The notes beneath the pieces are model-generated. The model ran no database searches, was not told where the DNA came from, and saw nothing but the letters and a program-made list of their open reading frames with translations. The position numbers and the translations under genes were made by a program. Positions 38,481-47,792 of a DNA stretch of 64,000 bases are shown here, piece by piece. Each line of letters begins with the position of its first letter. Within the stretch, counting starts at the first letter, position 1. Source of the stretch: Prauserella_A oleivorans (lineage in GTDB: Bacteria > Actinomycetota > Actinomycetes > Mycobacteriales > Pseudonocardiaceae); the NCBI RefSeq assembly GCF_042685745.1, contig NZ_JBHUNT010000001.1, forward strand, positions 3,348,001 to 3,412,000, in the 5' to 3' direction.

Positions 38481-39424
38481 CCGAGCCGTGCGACACCCGT
38501 GAAGTGCTCCTCGTCGTGCACCCGGATCGCGAGACGACCCGGGGAGCGGCGCGGGCCGTCGCGATGCGGCTCGCCGACGCCGGGATCTGGCTGCGGGTCA
38601 TCGACGAGGAGGTCCGCAGGCTCATCGGCCCACCCGACGACGACCTGCCGTGCACGATCGTCGCCCCCGGAGACAATCCGGCGAAGGGCGCCGAACTGGT
38701 GCTCGTGCTCGGCGGCGACGGGACGCTGCTGCGGGCCGCCGAGCTGGCGCGCCCCGCGGGGGTGCCGGTGCTGGGCGTGAACCTGGGCCGCGTCGGCTTC
38801 CTGACCGAGGCCGACTCCGACGCGCTGGCCGACACCGTCGACCGCGTGGTGGACCGCCGGTACCGGATCGAGGAGCGCATGACGGTCGACGTCACGGTCA
38901 CCCGGCGTGGACAGGTGGTCGCCGAGACGTGGGCGCTCAACGAGGCCAGCGTGGAGAAGTCCAGCCGCGAGCGCATTCTCGATGCCCTGATCGAGGTGGA
39001 CGGGCGCCCCGTGTCGAGCTTCGGCTGCGACGGCGTGCTGTGCTCGACGCCCACCGGGTCGACGGCGTACGCGTTCTCGGCGGGCGGGCCCGTGGTGTGG
39101 CCGGACGTCGAGGCGCTGCTCGTGGTGCCGAGCAACGCACATGCCATGTTCTCGCGGCCGCTCGTCGTGTCCCGGGCGTCGGTGATCACCGTGCAGGTCG
39201 ATCCGGACGGCTCGCCCGCGGTGCTCACCTGTGACGGGTTGCGGCACGTCGAACTCGAGCCTGGGACGCGGGTCCAGGTGGTGGCGGGCCGGGTGCCGGT
39301 GCGGCTGGCGCACCTGTGGGACGGTCCGTTCACCGACCGGCTGGTGCACAAGTTCTCGCTGCCGGTGACGAGCTGGCGCGAACGGCACGATCGCCGCGGG
39401 AGCCGCAGCTCCGACCCGTCCTGA
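38477..39424 (+). CDS. nadK: NAD kinase
   Basis: ATP or polyphosphate-dependent formation of NADP. 315 residues with the GGDGTLLR motif near residue 79, the NE/D motif WALNEASVEKSS near 155, and the Gly-rich CSTPTGSTAYAFSAGGP near 192. GTG overlapping the tlyA stop (GTGA). Equivalent to ppnK Rv1695. Confidence 0.96.
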   Translation: MTEPCDTREVLLVVHPDRETTRGAARAVAMRLADAGIWLRVIDEEVRRLIGPPDDDLPCTIVAPGDNPAKGAELVLVLGGDGTLLRAAELARPAGVPVLGVNLGRVGFLTEADSDALADTVDRVVDRRYRIEERMTVDVTVTRRGQVVAETWALNEASVEKSSRERILDALIEVDGRPVSSFGCDGVLCSTPTGSTAYAFSAGGPVVWPDVEALLVVPSNAHAMFSRPLVVSRASVITVQVDPDGSPAVLTCDGLRHVELEPGTRVQVVAGRVPVRLAHLWDGPFTDRLVHKFSLPVTSWRERHDRRGSRSSDPS

Positions 39425-39445
39425 TCGCCGCGTCGTCCCCGGGAC

Positions 39446-39467
39446 TGTCGGGGGGTGCCGCTACCGT
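39446..39467 (+). promoter_or_regulatory. PafBC-type DNA-damage promoter of recN
   Basis: TGTCGGGG (39446-39453), eight bases, TACCGT (39462-39467). One mismatch to TGTCRgtg-N8-TAnnnT. The -10 ends seven bases before the GTG at 39475, so the transcript would be leaderless. Confidence 0.6.
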
Positions 39468-39474
39468 GTGTGGC

Positions 39475-41292
39475 GTGCTGGCCGAGATGCGAATCCAGGG
39501 CCTCGGAGTGATCGAGGACGCCCTGCTCGAACTGCACCCGGGATTCACCGTGGTGACGGGTGAGACCGGTGCGGGCAAGACCATGGTCGTCACCGGCTTG
39601 CACCTGCTCTCCGGCGGCCGTTCCGAGGCCTCGAAGGTGCGAGCGGGTGCCGCGAAGGCCACGGTGGAGGGCCGGTTCGACAACGTCACCGGCGAGCAGG
39701 CCACGCGGATCGTGGCGGACGCCGGTGCCGACATCGACGAGGACGGCAGCCTGATCACGCTGCGGTCCGTGAGTGCCGACGGACGGTCCCGCGCGCACCT
39801 GGGCGGACGGTCGGTGCCGGTCGGCGTGCTGGCGGACCTCGCGGAGCACCTCATCGCCGTGCACGGGCAGAACGATCAGCTCCGGCTGTTGCGGCCGGCA
39901 GAGCAGCGGTCGGTGCTCGACCGGTTCGCGGGCGAGGCGGTCACCGGGCCTCTCGGCGAGTACCGGCGGGTGCGGCAGGAGTGGCTGGACGTGACCGCGG
40001 AGCTGGAGGAACGTTCCACGCGGTCCCGCGAGCTGGCCCAGCAGGCGGACATGCTGCGGCACGGCCTGACGGAGATCGAGGCGGTCGCCCCGACGCCGGG
40101 AGAGGACGCCGAGCTCACCGAGCAGGTCAAGCGCCTCGCCGCGGTCGACGAACTGCGCGAGGCGGCCTCCGCGGCGAGCGTGGCCGTGTCCGGCGCGGCC
40201 GACGGCGACCCGGATGTGCCCGGCGCGCTCGGACTCGTCGCGGAGGCGCGCAGGCGGCTTGCCGGCGCCGAGGACGCCGCGCTGCGCGACCTGGAACCAC
40301 GCCTCGCCGAGGCCGCGACACTGCTCACCGACGTCGGGTCCGAGCTCGGCGCGTACCTCGAGTCGCTCGACGCCGACCCCGAACAGCTGGAACGGATCCT
40401 CGCCCGTCAGGCCGAGCTGAAGAAGCTGACCCGCAAGTACGCCGCCGATGTCGACGGCGTCCTCGCGTGGGCGGACGACGCTCGGGAACGGCTGGCCGGG
40501 ATGGACACCTCCGACGAGGCGCTGGCCGCGCTCGCCGCCCGGCGGGACGAGCTGGCCGCCGAGCTGGCCCGGCACGCCGCGACGGTGTCGCGCGAGCGGC
40601 GCTCGGCCGCGACCAGGCTGGCCGGTCAGGTGACCGCCGAGCTCGCCGGCCTGGCCATGGGGCAGGCCGAGATCGAGCTGACGGTGCGGAACCGGTCCGC
40701 CGACCAGGGTGATCCGCACGCCCTGCGGGTCGGCGGCGACCTCGTGCACGCGGGACCGGACGGCGTCGACGACGTCGAGCTCATGCTCAAAGCCCACTCC
40801 GGCGCGCAGCCGCTGCCCGTGCACAAGGCCGCATCCGGCGGTGAGCTCTCCCGCGTGATGCTCGCGATCGAGGTCGTGCTCGCTCACGCCGACCCCGTGC
40901 AGACGCTCGTGTTCGACGAGGTGGACGCCGGTGTCGGTGGCCGGGCGGCCGTGGAGATCGGCAAGCGGCTCGCCACGCTCGCCCGCACCCACCAGGTCCT
41001 GGTCGTCACCCACCTGCCGCAGGTCGCCGCGTTCGCCGACCGGCATCTCGTGGTCGACAAGGGCACCGACGGCGGCATCACGCGCAGCGGTGTCACCGTG
41101 CTCGAGCAGTCGGAGCGGGTCGACGAGCTCGCCAGGATGCTCGCCGGCCTCGACGACACCGAAACGGGCCGGGCGCACGCGGAGGAATTGCTCAGCGCGG
41201 CCGAAACCTTCAAGAAGACACCCGAGAACGTGACCACCGGCGGGGCCAGAAAAGGCACGAAGAAGAGGTCGGGCGCTCGGAAGAAGAGCTGA
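39475..41292 (+). CDS. recN: DNA repair protein RecN
   Basis: SMC-like ATPase used in double-strand break repair. 605 residues: Walker A GETGAGKTMVV near 39, long coiled-coil arms (about 155-370, e.g. ELEERSTRSRELAQQADML), the ABC signature ASGGELSRVMLAIE near 460 and Walker B TLVFDEVDAGVGG near 482, then HLPQVAAFAD. A basic Lys/Arg tail (KGTKKRSGARKKS) is unusual. GTG 39475 chosen because the promoter -10 lies just before it and it aligns with family starts (LAEMRIQGLGVI). Confidence 0.96.
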   Translation: MLAEMRIQGLGVIEDALLELHPGFTVVTGETGAGKTMVVTGLHLLSGGRSEASKVRAGAAKATVEGRFDNVTGEQATRIVADAGADIDEDGSLITLRSVSADGRSRAHLGGRSVPVGVLADLAEHLIAVHGQNDQLRLLRPAEQRSVLDRFAGEAVTGPLGEYRRVRQEWLDVTAELEERSTRSRELAQQADMLRHGLTEIEAVAPTPGEDAELTEQVKRLAAVDELREAASAASVAVSGAADGDPDVPGALGLVAEARRRLAGAEDAALRDLEPRLAEAATLLTDVGSELGAYLESLDADPEQLERILARQAELKKLTRKYAADVDGVLAWADDARERLAGMDTSDEALAALAARRDELAAELARHAATVSRERRSAATRLAGQVTAELAGLAMGQAEIELTVRNRSADQGDPHALRVGGDLVHAGPDGVDDVELMLKAHSGAQPLPVHKAASGGELSRVMLAIEVVLAHADPVQTLVFDEVDAGVGGRAAVEIGKRLATLARTHQVLVVTHLPQVAAFADRHLVVDKGTDGGITRSGVTVLEQSERVDELARMLAGLDDTETGRAHAEELLSAAETFKKTPENVTTGGARKGTKKRSGARKKS

Positions 41293-41389
41293 ACCTGCCC
41301 TGTGGAACTGAGCACAGCGACCCGTATTTGCGCCGGGCGGCCCGGCGCGTCGCGGGCGTTTTCGCGAGCCGATTTGTCAGTATCGGCTC

Positions 41390-42574
41390 ATGAAACTCAC
41401 CGGCCTGCTCACTCGGACCAAGGATCCGTTGCCCGGCATCAGCGGGGTCGCACGGGTCGACCGGCGCACCCGGGAGCTGCTGCGCAGGGTGGAACCCGGT
41501 GAGATCGTCATCCTCGACCACGTGGACCTCGACCGGTCGACCGCCGACGCGCTCGTGCACGCCGGCGTGGCAGCGGTCGTCAACGCGTCACCGTCCATTT
41601 CGGGCAGGTTTCCCAACCTGGGCCCGGAAATCCTTGTCGAGGCCGGGATCCCGCTGATCGACAACGTCGGCGCGGAGGTGCTCCACCGCGTCAAGGACGG
41701 CAGCAAGGTCCGGGTGCACGAGGGCGTGCTCTACGTCGGCGACCGGCAGGTCGCCTCGGGCAGTGTCCAGACGCCGGAGAGCATCGCCGACCAGATGATC
41801 GAGGCCAAGGCCGGGATGTCGACGCAGCTCGAGGCGTTCTCGGCGAACACCATCGAGTTCCTGCGCCGTGAGCGCACCCTCATCCTGGACGGGGTCGGTG
41901 TGCCCGATCTCCGCGTGCCCCTGCAGGACCGGCACGTCCTGGTGGTCGCGCCCGGCACCGGCCACGTCGAGGACGTGCGCGCGCTGAAGAAGTACATCGC
42001 CGAGCACCGGCCCGTCATCGTCGGCGTCGACTCCGCCGCCGATACCCTGCGTGAGCTGGGCTACACACCCGACATCGTGGTGGGGGACCCGAGCGGTATC
42101 GAGGCGGAGACGCTCAAGGCGAGCGGCGAGGTCGTCGTGCCCGCGCAGCCGGACGGGCACGCACCGGGCGTCGAGCGGATCCAGGACCTGGGTATCGGCG
42201 CCGTCACCTTCCCCGCGTCCGGCAACCCCGAGGACCTCGCGCTGCTGCTGGCCGACACCCACGACGCGAGTCTCGTGGTGACCGTCGGCTTCCAGGCCAC
42301 GCTGCGGGAGTTTCTCGACCACGGACGTTCCGGCTCGAACCCGTCCACCTTCCTCACCAGGCTCAAGCTCGGCACCAAGCTGGTCGACGGCAAGGCCGTG
42401 GCGACCCTGCACCGCAGTCGCGTGTCGATTGGCGCGGTGGTGCTGCTCGTGCTCGCCGCGCTCGTGGTGGTGGCCGCGGCGCTGCTCGTGTCCGACGTCG
42501 GCGGCGTCTACCTCGACTGGCTGCGCGACACCTGGAATTCCTTCACAAGCTGGGTCAAGGGGCTCTTCGCGTGA
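41390..42574 (+). CDS. steA: cytokinesis protein SteA
   Basis: 394 residues, equivalent to Rv1697. The N-terminal half (about 30-150) and a thiamin-pyrophosphokinase-like catalytic fold (about 165-320, e.g. VVAPGTGHVEDVRALKKYIAEHRPVIVG, PDIVVGDPSGIEAETL) precede one C-terminal membrane segment (GAVVLLVLAALVVVAAALLV, about 347-366) and a short tail. In Corynebacterium SteA and SteB form a complex acting in septation and cell-wall integrity. The next gene is steB, overlapping by 4 nt. CAGTAT ends six bases before ATG, so the mRNA may be leaderless. Confidence 0.85.
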   Translation: MKLTGLLTRTKDPLPGISGVARVDRRTRELLRRVEPGEIVILDHVDLDRSTADALVHAGVAAVVNASPSISGRFPNLGPEILVEAGIPLIDNVGAEVLHRVKDGSKVRVHEGVLYVGDRQVASGSVQTPESIADQMIEAKAGMSTQLEAFSANTIEFLRRERTLILDGVGVPDLRVPLQDRHVLVVAPGTGHVEDVRALKKYIAEHRPVIVGVDSAADTLRELGYTPDIVVGDPSGIEAETLKASGEVVVPAQPDGHAPGVERIQDLGIGAVTFPASGNPEDLALLLADTHDASLVVTVGFQATLREFLDHGRSGSNPSTFLTRLKLGTKLVDGKAVATLHRSRVSIGAVVLLVLAALVVVAAALLVSDVGGVYLDWLRDTWNSFTSWVKGLFA

Positions 42575-43518
42575 TCTCTCTGCGGTACCACATCGTCTCG
42601 ATCGCGGCGGCTTTCCTGGCGCTCGCGGTGGGGGTCGTGCTGGGGTCGACCGCGCTGAACGGCTCGCTGCTGTCCGGTCTCTCGGACGAGAAGGGCGAAC
42701 TCGCCAGGCAGGTCAGCGACCTCGAGGCCGAGCGCAACGCGCTCAACGCGCGCCTCGCCGACGCCGACGCCTTCGCCGGGTCGGTCGGCGGCAAGGTCGT
42801 GGCGGGGGCGCTCGACCAGCGGTCCGTGGTGTTCGTGACCACGCCGGATGCCAGCCCCGCCGACCGCGACGCGCTGAAGGGCCTCGTCGAGCAGGCGGGC
42901 GGCTCGGTGACGGGTGAGGTACAGCTGACCGAGTCGTTCACCGATCCGGCCAAGTCCGATCAGCTGCGGGAGATCGTCACCCGCCTCCAGCCCGCGGGCG
43001 CGCAGTTCCCGACCGCGGGCGACCCCGGGACACTCGCCGGTGCGCTGCTCGGCTCGGTGCTGCTGCTGGACAAGGACTCGGCGCGGCCGCAGTCGTCGGG
43101 GGCCGAGCTGGCCGCCGCGATGGCGGGACTCACCGACGGCGGATTCGTCCGGCCCGGCCAGGACGTCCGGCCGGCGCAGCTCGCCGTGGTGCTCGCGGGC
43201 GGCAAGGCCGAGGGTGACGGAGCCGGTGACCGCGCCGCGACCCTGGCGCGCTTCTCCGCCCAGTTCGACCGCTCCGGCGCGGGCGTCGTGCTCGCCGGGC
43301 GGCCCGCGTCGGCGGAGGGCCGCGGGCCGATCGGGGTGGCGCGTGCCGACACGTCGGCCACCTCGGTGCTGTCCACTGTGGACAATGTCGACACGCAGGC
43401 GGGCCGGATCGTCACGGTCCTCGCGCTCCGGGAGCAGCTCGAGGGCGCCGCGGGCCGGTACGGCGTCGCCGGCAACGCCCAGGGCCCCGCACCCGGCGTG
43501 AACCAGGACGGCCGCTGA
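42571..43518 (+). CDS. steB: SteB / MctB-family membrane protein
   Basis: 315 residues. One N-terminal membrane segment (about 5-28, HIVSIAAAFLALAVGVVLGS), a coiled coil (DEKGELARQVSDLEAERNALNARLAD, about 36-61), and an extracytoplasmic alpha/beta domain. It corresponds to Rv1698, described as an outer-membrane copper-related protein (MctB) and in corynebacteria as SteB, partner of SteA. The overlap with steA supports the complex. It has few His/Met/Cys, so a direct copper role is not evident. It converges on aroA. Confidence 0.85.
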   Translation: MISLRYHIVSIAAAFLALAVGVVLGSTALNGSLLSGLSDEKGELARQVSDLEAERNALNARLADADAFAGSVGGKVVAGALDQRSVVFVTTPDASPADRDALKGLVEQAGGSVTGEVQLTESFTDPAKSDQLREIVTRLQPAGAQFPTAGDPGTLAGALLGSVLLLDKDSARPQSSGAELAAAMAGLTDGGFVRPGQDVRPAQLAVVLAGGKAEGDGAGDRAATLARFSAQFDRSGAGVVLAGRPASAEGRGPIGVARADTSATSVLSTVDNVDTQAGRIVTVLALREQLEGAAGRYGVAGNAQGPAPGVNQDGR

Positions 43519-43576
43519 GCCCGGCCCGGCACGACCGTGGCGAGCCCGCCCCAGCCACCACGCGGTGCCGGCTGAC

Positions 43577-44848
43577 TCAGCCGGCCAGCATCCGCTGCCA
43601 GGCGTCGACGAACCCGGGGAACGTCTTGCCGACGGTCGCCGGGTTCTCCACCTCGATGCCCGGCACACGCAGGCCGAGTACGGCGCCGGCCATGACGAGC
43701 CGGTGGTCGTCGTAGGTGTGGAAGACGCCGCCGCCCAGCGGTACCGGCCGGATCCGCAGCCCGTCCTCGGTCTCGGTGACATCGCCGCCCAGCGCGGTGA
43801 GCTCGGTGGCGAGCGCTGCGAGCCGGTCGGTCTCGTGCCCCCGCAGGTGCGCGACGCCGGAGATCCGGGAGGGGCCGTCGGCGAAGCACAGCAGCGCGGC
43901 GACGACCGGGGTCAGCTCGCCCACCTCGTGCAGGTCCAGGGTGGCGCCGGGCAGCCTGCCGGTGCCCGTGACACGCAGCCCGTCGTCGTCGAGGCTGACC
44001 TCCGCGCCGAGCTCGCGGACGAGGCTGCGCAGCCAGTCGCCCGGCTGCGTCGTCTCGCGTGGCCAGCCGGCAATGCGCACGGAACCGCCGGCCAGGAGCG
44101 GCGCCACCACGAACGGCGCCGCCGTCGACAGGTCCGGTTCCACGGTGTAGTGATCCAGCGAGAGGGTCGCGGGTGGGACGTGGAACTCCCGCCGGTTCCG
44201 CTCGGGGGCGGCGCCGAAACGGCGCAGCATGTCGAGCGTCATCGCGATGTGCGGCTCGCTCGGCACCGTGCCCACCAGCCGCACCGTCACCCCGACGGTG
44301 AACGCGGGTGCGGCGAGCAGCAACGCGGACAGGAACTGGCTCGATGCCGACGAGTCCAGCTCGATCTCGCCGCCCGCCAGGCCGCCCCTGCCGCGCACGG
44401 TGAACGGAGGGGCGCCGCGCCCGCCGTCGTCGATGTCGGCACCGAGTTCGCGCAACGCCGTGAGCAGCGGCGAGAGTGGCCTGCGCCGGATGGCCGGGTC
44501 GCCGTCGAAGTGGACGGTGCGGGAGCCGAGCGCCGCCAGCGGCGGGGTGAACCGTGCGACGGTGCCCGCGTTGCCGAGGGTGATCGCTGCCTCTCCGTCA
44601 CCGTCGGTCAGTGGCTGGACACGCACACCGTCCGCGGTGTGCTCCGACGACGCTCCGAGTGCGGCGAGCGCTCCCAGCATGAGCCGGGCGTCGCGGGAGT
44701 CCAGCGGTTCACGCACGAGGGTCGGGCCCGCCGACAGCGCGGCGAGCACGTAGGCGCGATTGGTGATCGACTTCGAGCCCGGAACGCGGACCGTGGCGTC
44801 GAGCTTGTCCGCGGCTACCGGCGCTGTCCAGGAGTTTTCGGCGGGCAC
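43577..44848 (-). CDS. aroA: 3-phosphoshikimate 1-carboxyvinyltransferase (EPSP synthase)
   Basis: Sixth step of the shikimate pathway, joining PEP to shikimate-3-phosphate. 423 residues. VPGSKSITNRAYVLAAL near 22, LGNAGTVARFTPPL near 93, SSQFLSALLLAAP near 172, and EVGELTPVVAALLCFA near 315. The PEP-site stretch is GNAGTVARF, with Phe where E. coli has Pro101, as in other actinobacterial enzymes. GTG start; GACAGT ends six bases before it, so probably leaderless. It is antisense to its neighbours, between steB and pyrG. Confidence 0.95.
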   Translation of the reverse strand: MPAENSWTAPVAADKLDATVRVPGSKSITNRAYVLAALSAGPTLVREPLDSRDARLMLGALAALGASSEHTADGVRVQPLTDGDGEAAITLGNAGTVARFTPPLAALGSRTVHFDGDPAIRRRPLSPLLTALRELGADIDDGGRGAPPFTVRGRGGLAGGEIELDSSASSQFLSALLLAAPAFTVGVTVRLVGTVPSEPHIAMTLDMLRRFGAAPERNRREFHVPPATLSLDHYTVEPDLSTAAPFVVAPLLAGGSVRIAGWPRETTQPGDWLRSLVRELGAEVSLDDDGLRVTGTGRLPGATLDLHEVGELTPVVAALLCFADGPSRISGVAHLRGHETDRLAALATELTALGGDVTETEDGLRIRPVPLGGGVFHTYDDHRLVMAGAVLGLRVPGIEVENPATVGKTFPGFVDAWQRMLAG

Positions 44849-44932
44849 GGCACCACTGTCGCACAGGGTCCGCCTCGCGGTGGTGCCGAGGCGGCGGCGA
44901 AACCCGGGCAAAGTGAGATAAGGTGGAAGCCC

Positions 44933-46633
44933 GTGGGACTTCAGCCGCGGACAACCAAGTACGTCTTTGTCACCGGAGGCGTCGCCTCCTCGCTGGGCAA
45001 GGGGCTCACCGCCTCCAGCCTGGGCCAGCTCCTCACCGCTCGTGGGCTCCGCGTCACGATGCAGAAGCTGGACCCGTATCTCAATGTCGACCCCGGCACG
45101 ATGAACCCGTTCCAGCACGGCGAGGTCTTCGTCACCGAGGACGGCGCCGAAACCGATTTGGACATCGGCCACTACGAACGCTTCCTCGACCGGGACCTCA
45201 CCGGCCGGGCCAATGTGACCACCGGCCAGGTGTACTCCTCGGTCATCGCCAAGGAACGGCGCGGCGAGTACCTCGGTGACACCGTGCAGGTCATCCCGCA
45301 CATCACCGACGAGATCAAGTCGCGCATCATGGCGGTCGCCGACGGCGACGGCAGCGGCCAGCGTCCCGACGTCGTCCTCACCGAGGTCGGCGGCACCGTC
45401 GGCGACATCGAGTCGCTGCCGTTCCTCGAGGCGTGCCGCCAGGTACGGCACGACGTCGGCCGCGACAACTGTTTCTTCCTGCACGTCTCGCTCGTGCCCT
45501 ACCTCGCGCCGTCCGGCGAGTTGAAGACCAAGCCCACCCAGCACTCCGTCGCGGCCCTGCGCAACATCGGTATCCAGCCCGACGCGCTGGTCTGCCGCGC
45601 CGACCGGGAGCTGTCCGAGGACCTCAAGCGCAAGATCGGCCTGATGTGCGACGTGGACACCGAGGCCGTCATCGCCTGCCCGGACGCGCCGTCCATCTAC
45701 GACATCCCGAAGGTGCTGCACTCCGAAGCGCTCGACGCCTACGTCGTGCGCAGGCTCGGCCTGCCGTTCCGCGACGTCGACTGGACGGTGTGGGGGGACC
45801 TGCTCGACCGGGTACACAACCCGAGCGAGACCGTGCGGATCGCGCTGGTGGGCAAGTACATCGACCTGCCGGACGCTTATCTCTCGGTGACCGAGGCGCT
45901 CCGGGCGGGAGGCTTCGCCCACCGGGCCAAGGTGGAGATCGTCTGGGTGCAGTCGGACGACGCGACGACTCCCGCCGGTGCGGCCGCGGCGCTGTCCGAT
46001 GTGGACGGCATTCTCATCCCGGGCGGCTTCGGGGTCCGCGGCATCGAGGGCAAGATCGGGGCGATCAACTTCGCGCGCACGCGCAAGATCCCGGTGCTGG
46101 GTCTGTGCCTCGGCCTGCAGTGCATGGTGATCGAGGCGGCCCGGCATCTCGCCGGCATCACCGACGCGAACTCGGCGGAGTTCGACGAGACCACCTCCCA
46201 CCCGGTGATCTCGACGATGGCCGACCAGAAGGACGTCGTCGCGGGCGAGAAGGACATGGGCGGCACCATGCGCCTCGGCGCGTACCCGGCGACGCTGCTG
46301 CCCGGCTCTCAGGTGGCCGAGGCCTACGGCGCGACCGACATCTCCGAGCGGCACCGGCACCGCTACGAGGTGAACAACGCCTACCGCAAGCAGCTGTCGG
46401 AGGCCGGGCTCGTGTTCTCCGGCACCTCGCCCGACGGCCGGCTCGTCGAATTCGTCGAGCTGCCCAAGGACGTCCACCCGTTCTTCGTGGGCACCCAGGC
46501 GCATCCGGAGCTCAAGAGCAGGCCGACGCGGCCGCACCCGCTCTTCGACGCCTTCGTCCGGGCCGCGGTGGAGTACCACACGGCTGGCCGGCTCCCCGTG
46601 GAGCTGCCCGAGACGCCGGTGGCCGCGCGATGA
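44933..46633 (+). CDS. pyrG: CTP synthase
   Basis: Glutamine-dependent amination of UTP. 566 residues: synthase domain with TKYVFVTGGVASSLGKGLTAS near 8 and MNPFQHGEVFVTEDG, then the class I glutamine amidotransferase domain with the catalytic Cys in VLGLCLGLQCM near 393 and His/Glu in GTQAHPEL near 523. GTG start with TAAGGT (44919-44924) eight bases upstream. 84 bp divide it from the divergent aroA. Overlaps the nudix gene by 4 nt. Confidence 0.97.
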   Translation: MGLQPRTTKYVFVTGGVASSLGKGLTASSLGQLLTARGLRVTMQKLDPYLNVDPGTMNPFQHGEVFVTEDGAETDLDIGHYERFLDRDLTGRANVTTGQVYSSVIAKERRGEYLGDTVQVIPHITDEIKSRIMAVADGDGSGQRPDVVLTEVGGTVGDIESLPFLEACRQVRHDVGRDNCFFLHVSLVPYLAPSGELKTKPTQHSVAALRNIGIQPDALVCRADRELSEDLKRKIGLMCDVDTEAVIACPDAPSIYDIPKVLHSEALDAYVVRRLGLPFRDVDWTVWGDLLDRVHNPSETVRIALVGKYIDLPDAYLSVTEALRAGGFAHRAKVEIVWVQSDDATTPAGAAAALSDVDGILIPGGFGVRGIEGKIGAINFARTRKIPVLGLCLGLQCMVIEAARHLAGITDANSAEFDETTSHPVISTMADQKDVVAGEKDMGGTMRLGAYPATLLPGSQVAEAYGATDISERHRHRYEVNNAYRKQLSEAGLVFSGTSPDGRLVEFVELPKDVHPFFVGTQAHPELKSRPTRPHPLFDAFVRAAVEYHTAGRLPVELPETPVAAR

Positions 46634-47256
46634 GCGAGCCCGGGACACACGAGTTCACCGTGGTGTCCTCCCGGGACATCCACATCGGACGCGTCGTGGG
46701 CCTGCGGATCGACGAGCTCGTGATGCCCGGCGGTGGCACCGCCCGGCGCGAGGTGGTGGAGCACCTCGGCGCCGTGGCGGTGTGCGCGGTGGACGACGAC
46801 GGCGCGGTCACGCTCATCCACCAGTATCGGCACCCGGTGCGGGACCGGCTGTGGGAGCTGCCCGCCGGCCTGCTCGACAAGGACGGCGAGGACCCGCTCG
46901 ACACGGCGGCGCGGGAACTGGTCGAGGAGGCCGGGCTCGCCGCGCGGCGCTGGGACACGCTTGTCGACGTGGCCGCCTCGCCCGGCTTCACGGACGAGGT
47001 CGTGCGCGTCTATCTGGCCCGCGAGCTCACCGAGGTCGACCGGGACGTGCACGGCGAGGAGGAAGCCGACCTCGTCATCACGAAGGTGCCACTCGCGGAG
47101 GCGGTCGGCATGGCTCTGTCGGGCGAGATCGTCAACGGTGCGACCGTGAGCGGGATCCTCGCCGCGCACGCCGTGCTGGCCGACGGGCTCGCCGCCCGCG
47201 ATCCGCACGCGCCCTGGCGTCACCGCCCGACCACGTTCGCCGCGCGGCTGCGCTGA
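46630..47256 (+). CDS. NUDIX hydrolase, ADP-ribose pyrophosphatase type
   Basis: 208 residues. N-terminal beta domain, then a Nudix box near residue 83: GLLDKDGED followed by ARELVEEAGL. There is one extra residue between the first Gly and Glu (GX6E rather than GX5E), as in the M. tuberculosis equivalent Rv1700. The region ASPGFTDEVVRVYLA and the Glu-rich EEEADLV fit ADP-ribose pyrophosphatases. Overlaps pyrG by 4 nt and converges on the TM2 gene with 2 bp between. Confidence 0.88.
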   Translation: MSEPGTHEFTVVSSRDIHIGRVVGLRIDELVMPGGGTARREVVEHLGAVAVCAVDDDGAVTLIHQYRHPVRDRLWELPAGLLDKDGEDPLDTAARELVEEAGLAARRWDTLVDVAASPGFTDEVVRVYLARELTEVDRDVHGEEEADLVITKVPLAEAVGMALSGEIVNGATVSGILAAHAVLADGLAARDPHAPWRHRPTTFAARLR

Positions 47257-47258
47257 TC

Positions 47259-47744
47259 TCAGTCCCGCAGCCGTCGGCCGCGGCCGTCCTCGCCGCCGTT
47301 GACCAGCAGCAGGATGCCGTCGATGAAGGGCCAGATCGCACCCATGCCGAACGTGAACAGGGTGACGAGCAGCTGCGCGAGTGCCAGGCCCTTCTGCCCG
47401 GTGTAGAACCGGCCGACGCCGAACGGCAGGACGATCTGCAGGACACCGGCGACGATGCGCGAGCGATCCGACGTTCCCCGGTCGGCGCTGGGCGCGAGCG
47501 ACGTCGGATACCGGTACGGTTCCAACGGCGGGGGCCGCAGGAACGCGGGCTCGGGCGCGGGAAGGTCGGCGAAGAGCGGGCGGATGTCGGCCCGTGTCTG
47601 TGCGGCCAGCGCGGCGGACACCCGCTCGTCGTACTCGGAGGTCGTCAGCCGCCCCTCGGCGAAGTGATCGGCGAGCAGCCGAGTGGCCTCCTCGCGCTCG
47701 GCAGTGCCGATGCGCAGCCGCTCGGGGTCCGGGTCACTCGTCAT
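47259..47744 (-). CDS. DUF1707 + TM2 domain membrane protein
   Basis: 161 residues. The N-terminal DUF1707 region (RIGTAEREEATRLLADHFAEGRLTTSEYDER, about 11-41) is followed by a Pro-rich linker and a TM2 pair of membrane helices (about 95-150: VAGVLQIVLPFGVGRFYTGQKGLALAQL and FTFGMGAIWPFIDGILLLVNG). Function unknown; this combination is common in actinobacteria. TAACGT ends six bases before ATG, so it is likely leaderless and shares a 48-bp divergent region with xerD. Confidence 0.85.
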   Translation of the reverse strand: MTSDPDPERLRIGTAEREEATRLLADHFAEGRLTTSEYDERVSAALAAQTRADIRPLFADLPAPEPAFLRPPPLEPYRYPTSLAPSADRGTSDRSRIVAGVLQIVLPFGVGRFYTGQKGLALAQLLVTLFTFGMGAIWPFIDGILLLVNGGEDGRGRRLRD

Positions 47745-47792
47745 ATCCCCACGTTACCGGGGAAACTGCGCCGATCGGTCTACAGTGTCCGC
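47745..47792. promoter_or_regulatory. divergent leaderless promoters of TM2 gene and xerD
   Basis: Within 48 bp: TAACGT on the minus strand (47756-47751), six bases from the TM2-gene ATG, and TACAGT on the plus strand (47781-47786), six bases from the xerD GTG. The -35 regions must interleave. Confidence 0.5.

Noticed and set aside
41376..41395. TTGTCAGTA before steA as a fourth PafBC motif
   Set aside because: The first half fits, but the base eight positions on is TGAAAC rather than TAnnnT, so the -10 half is missing.
43577..46648. A 1,023-codon open frame on the minus strand covering aroA and the whole antisense of pyrG
   Set aside because: Only the 43577-44848 part is aroA; the rest mirrors pyrG codon bias (high GC3) and has no family resemblance.
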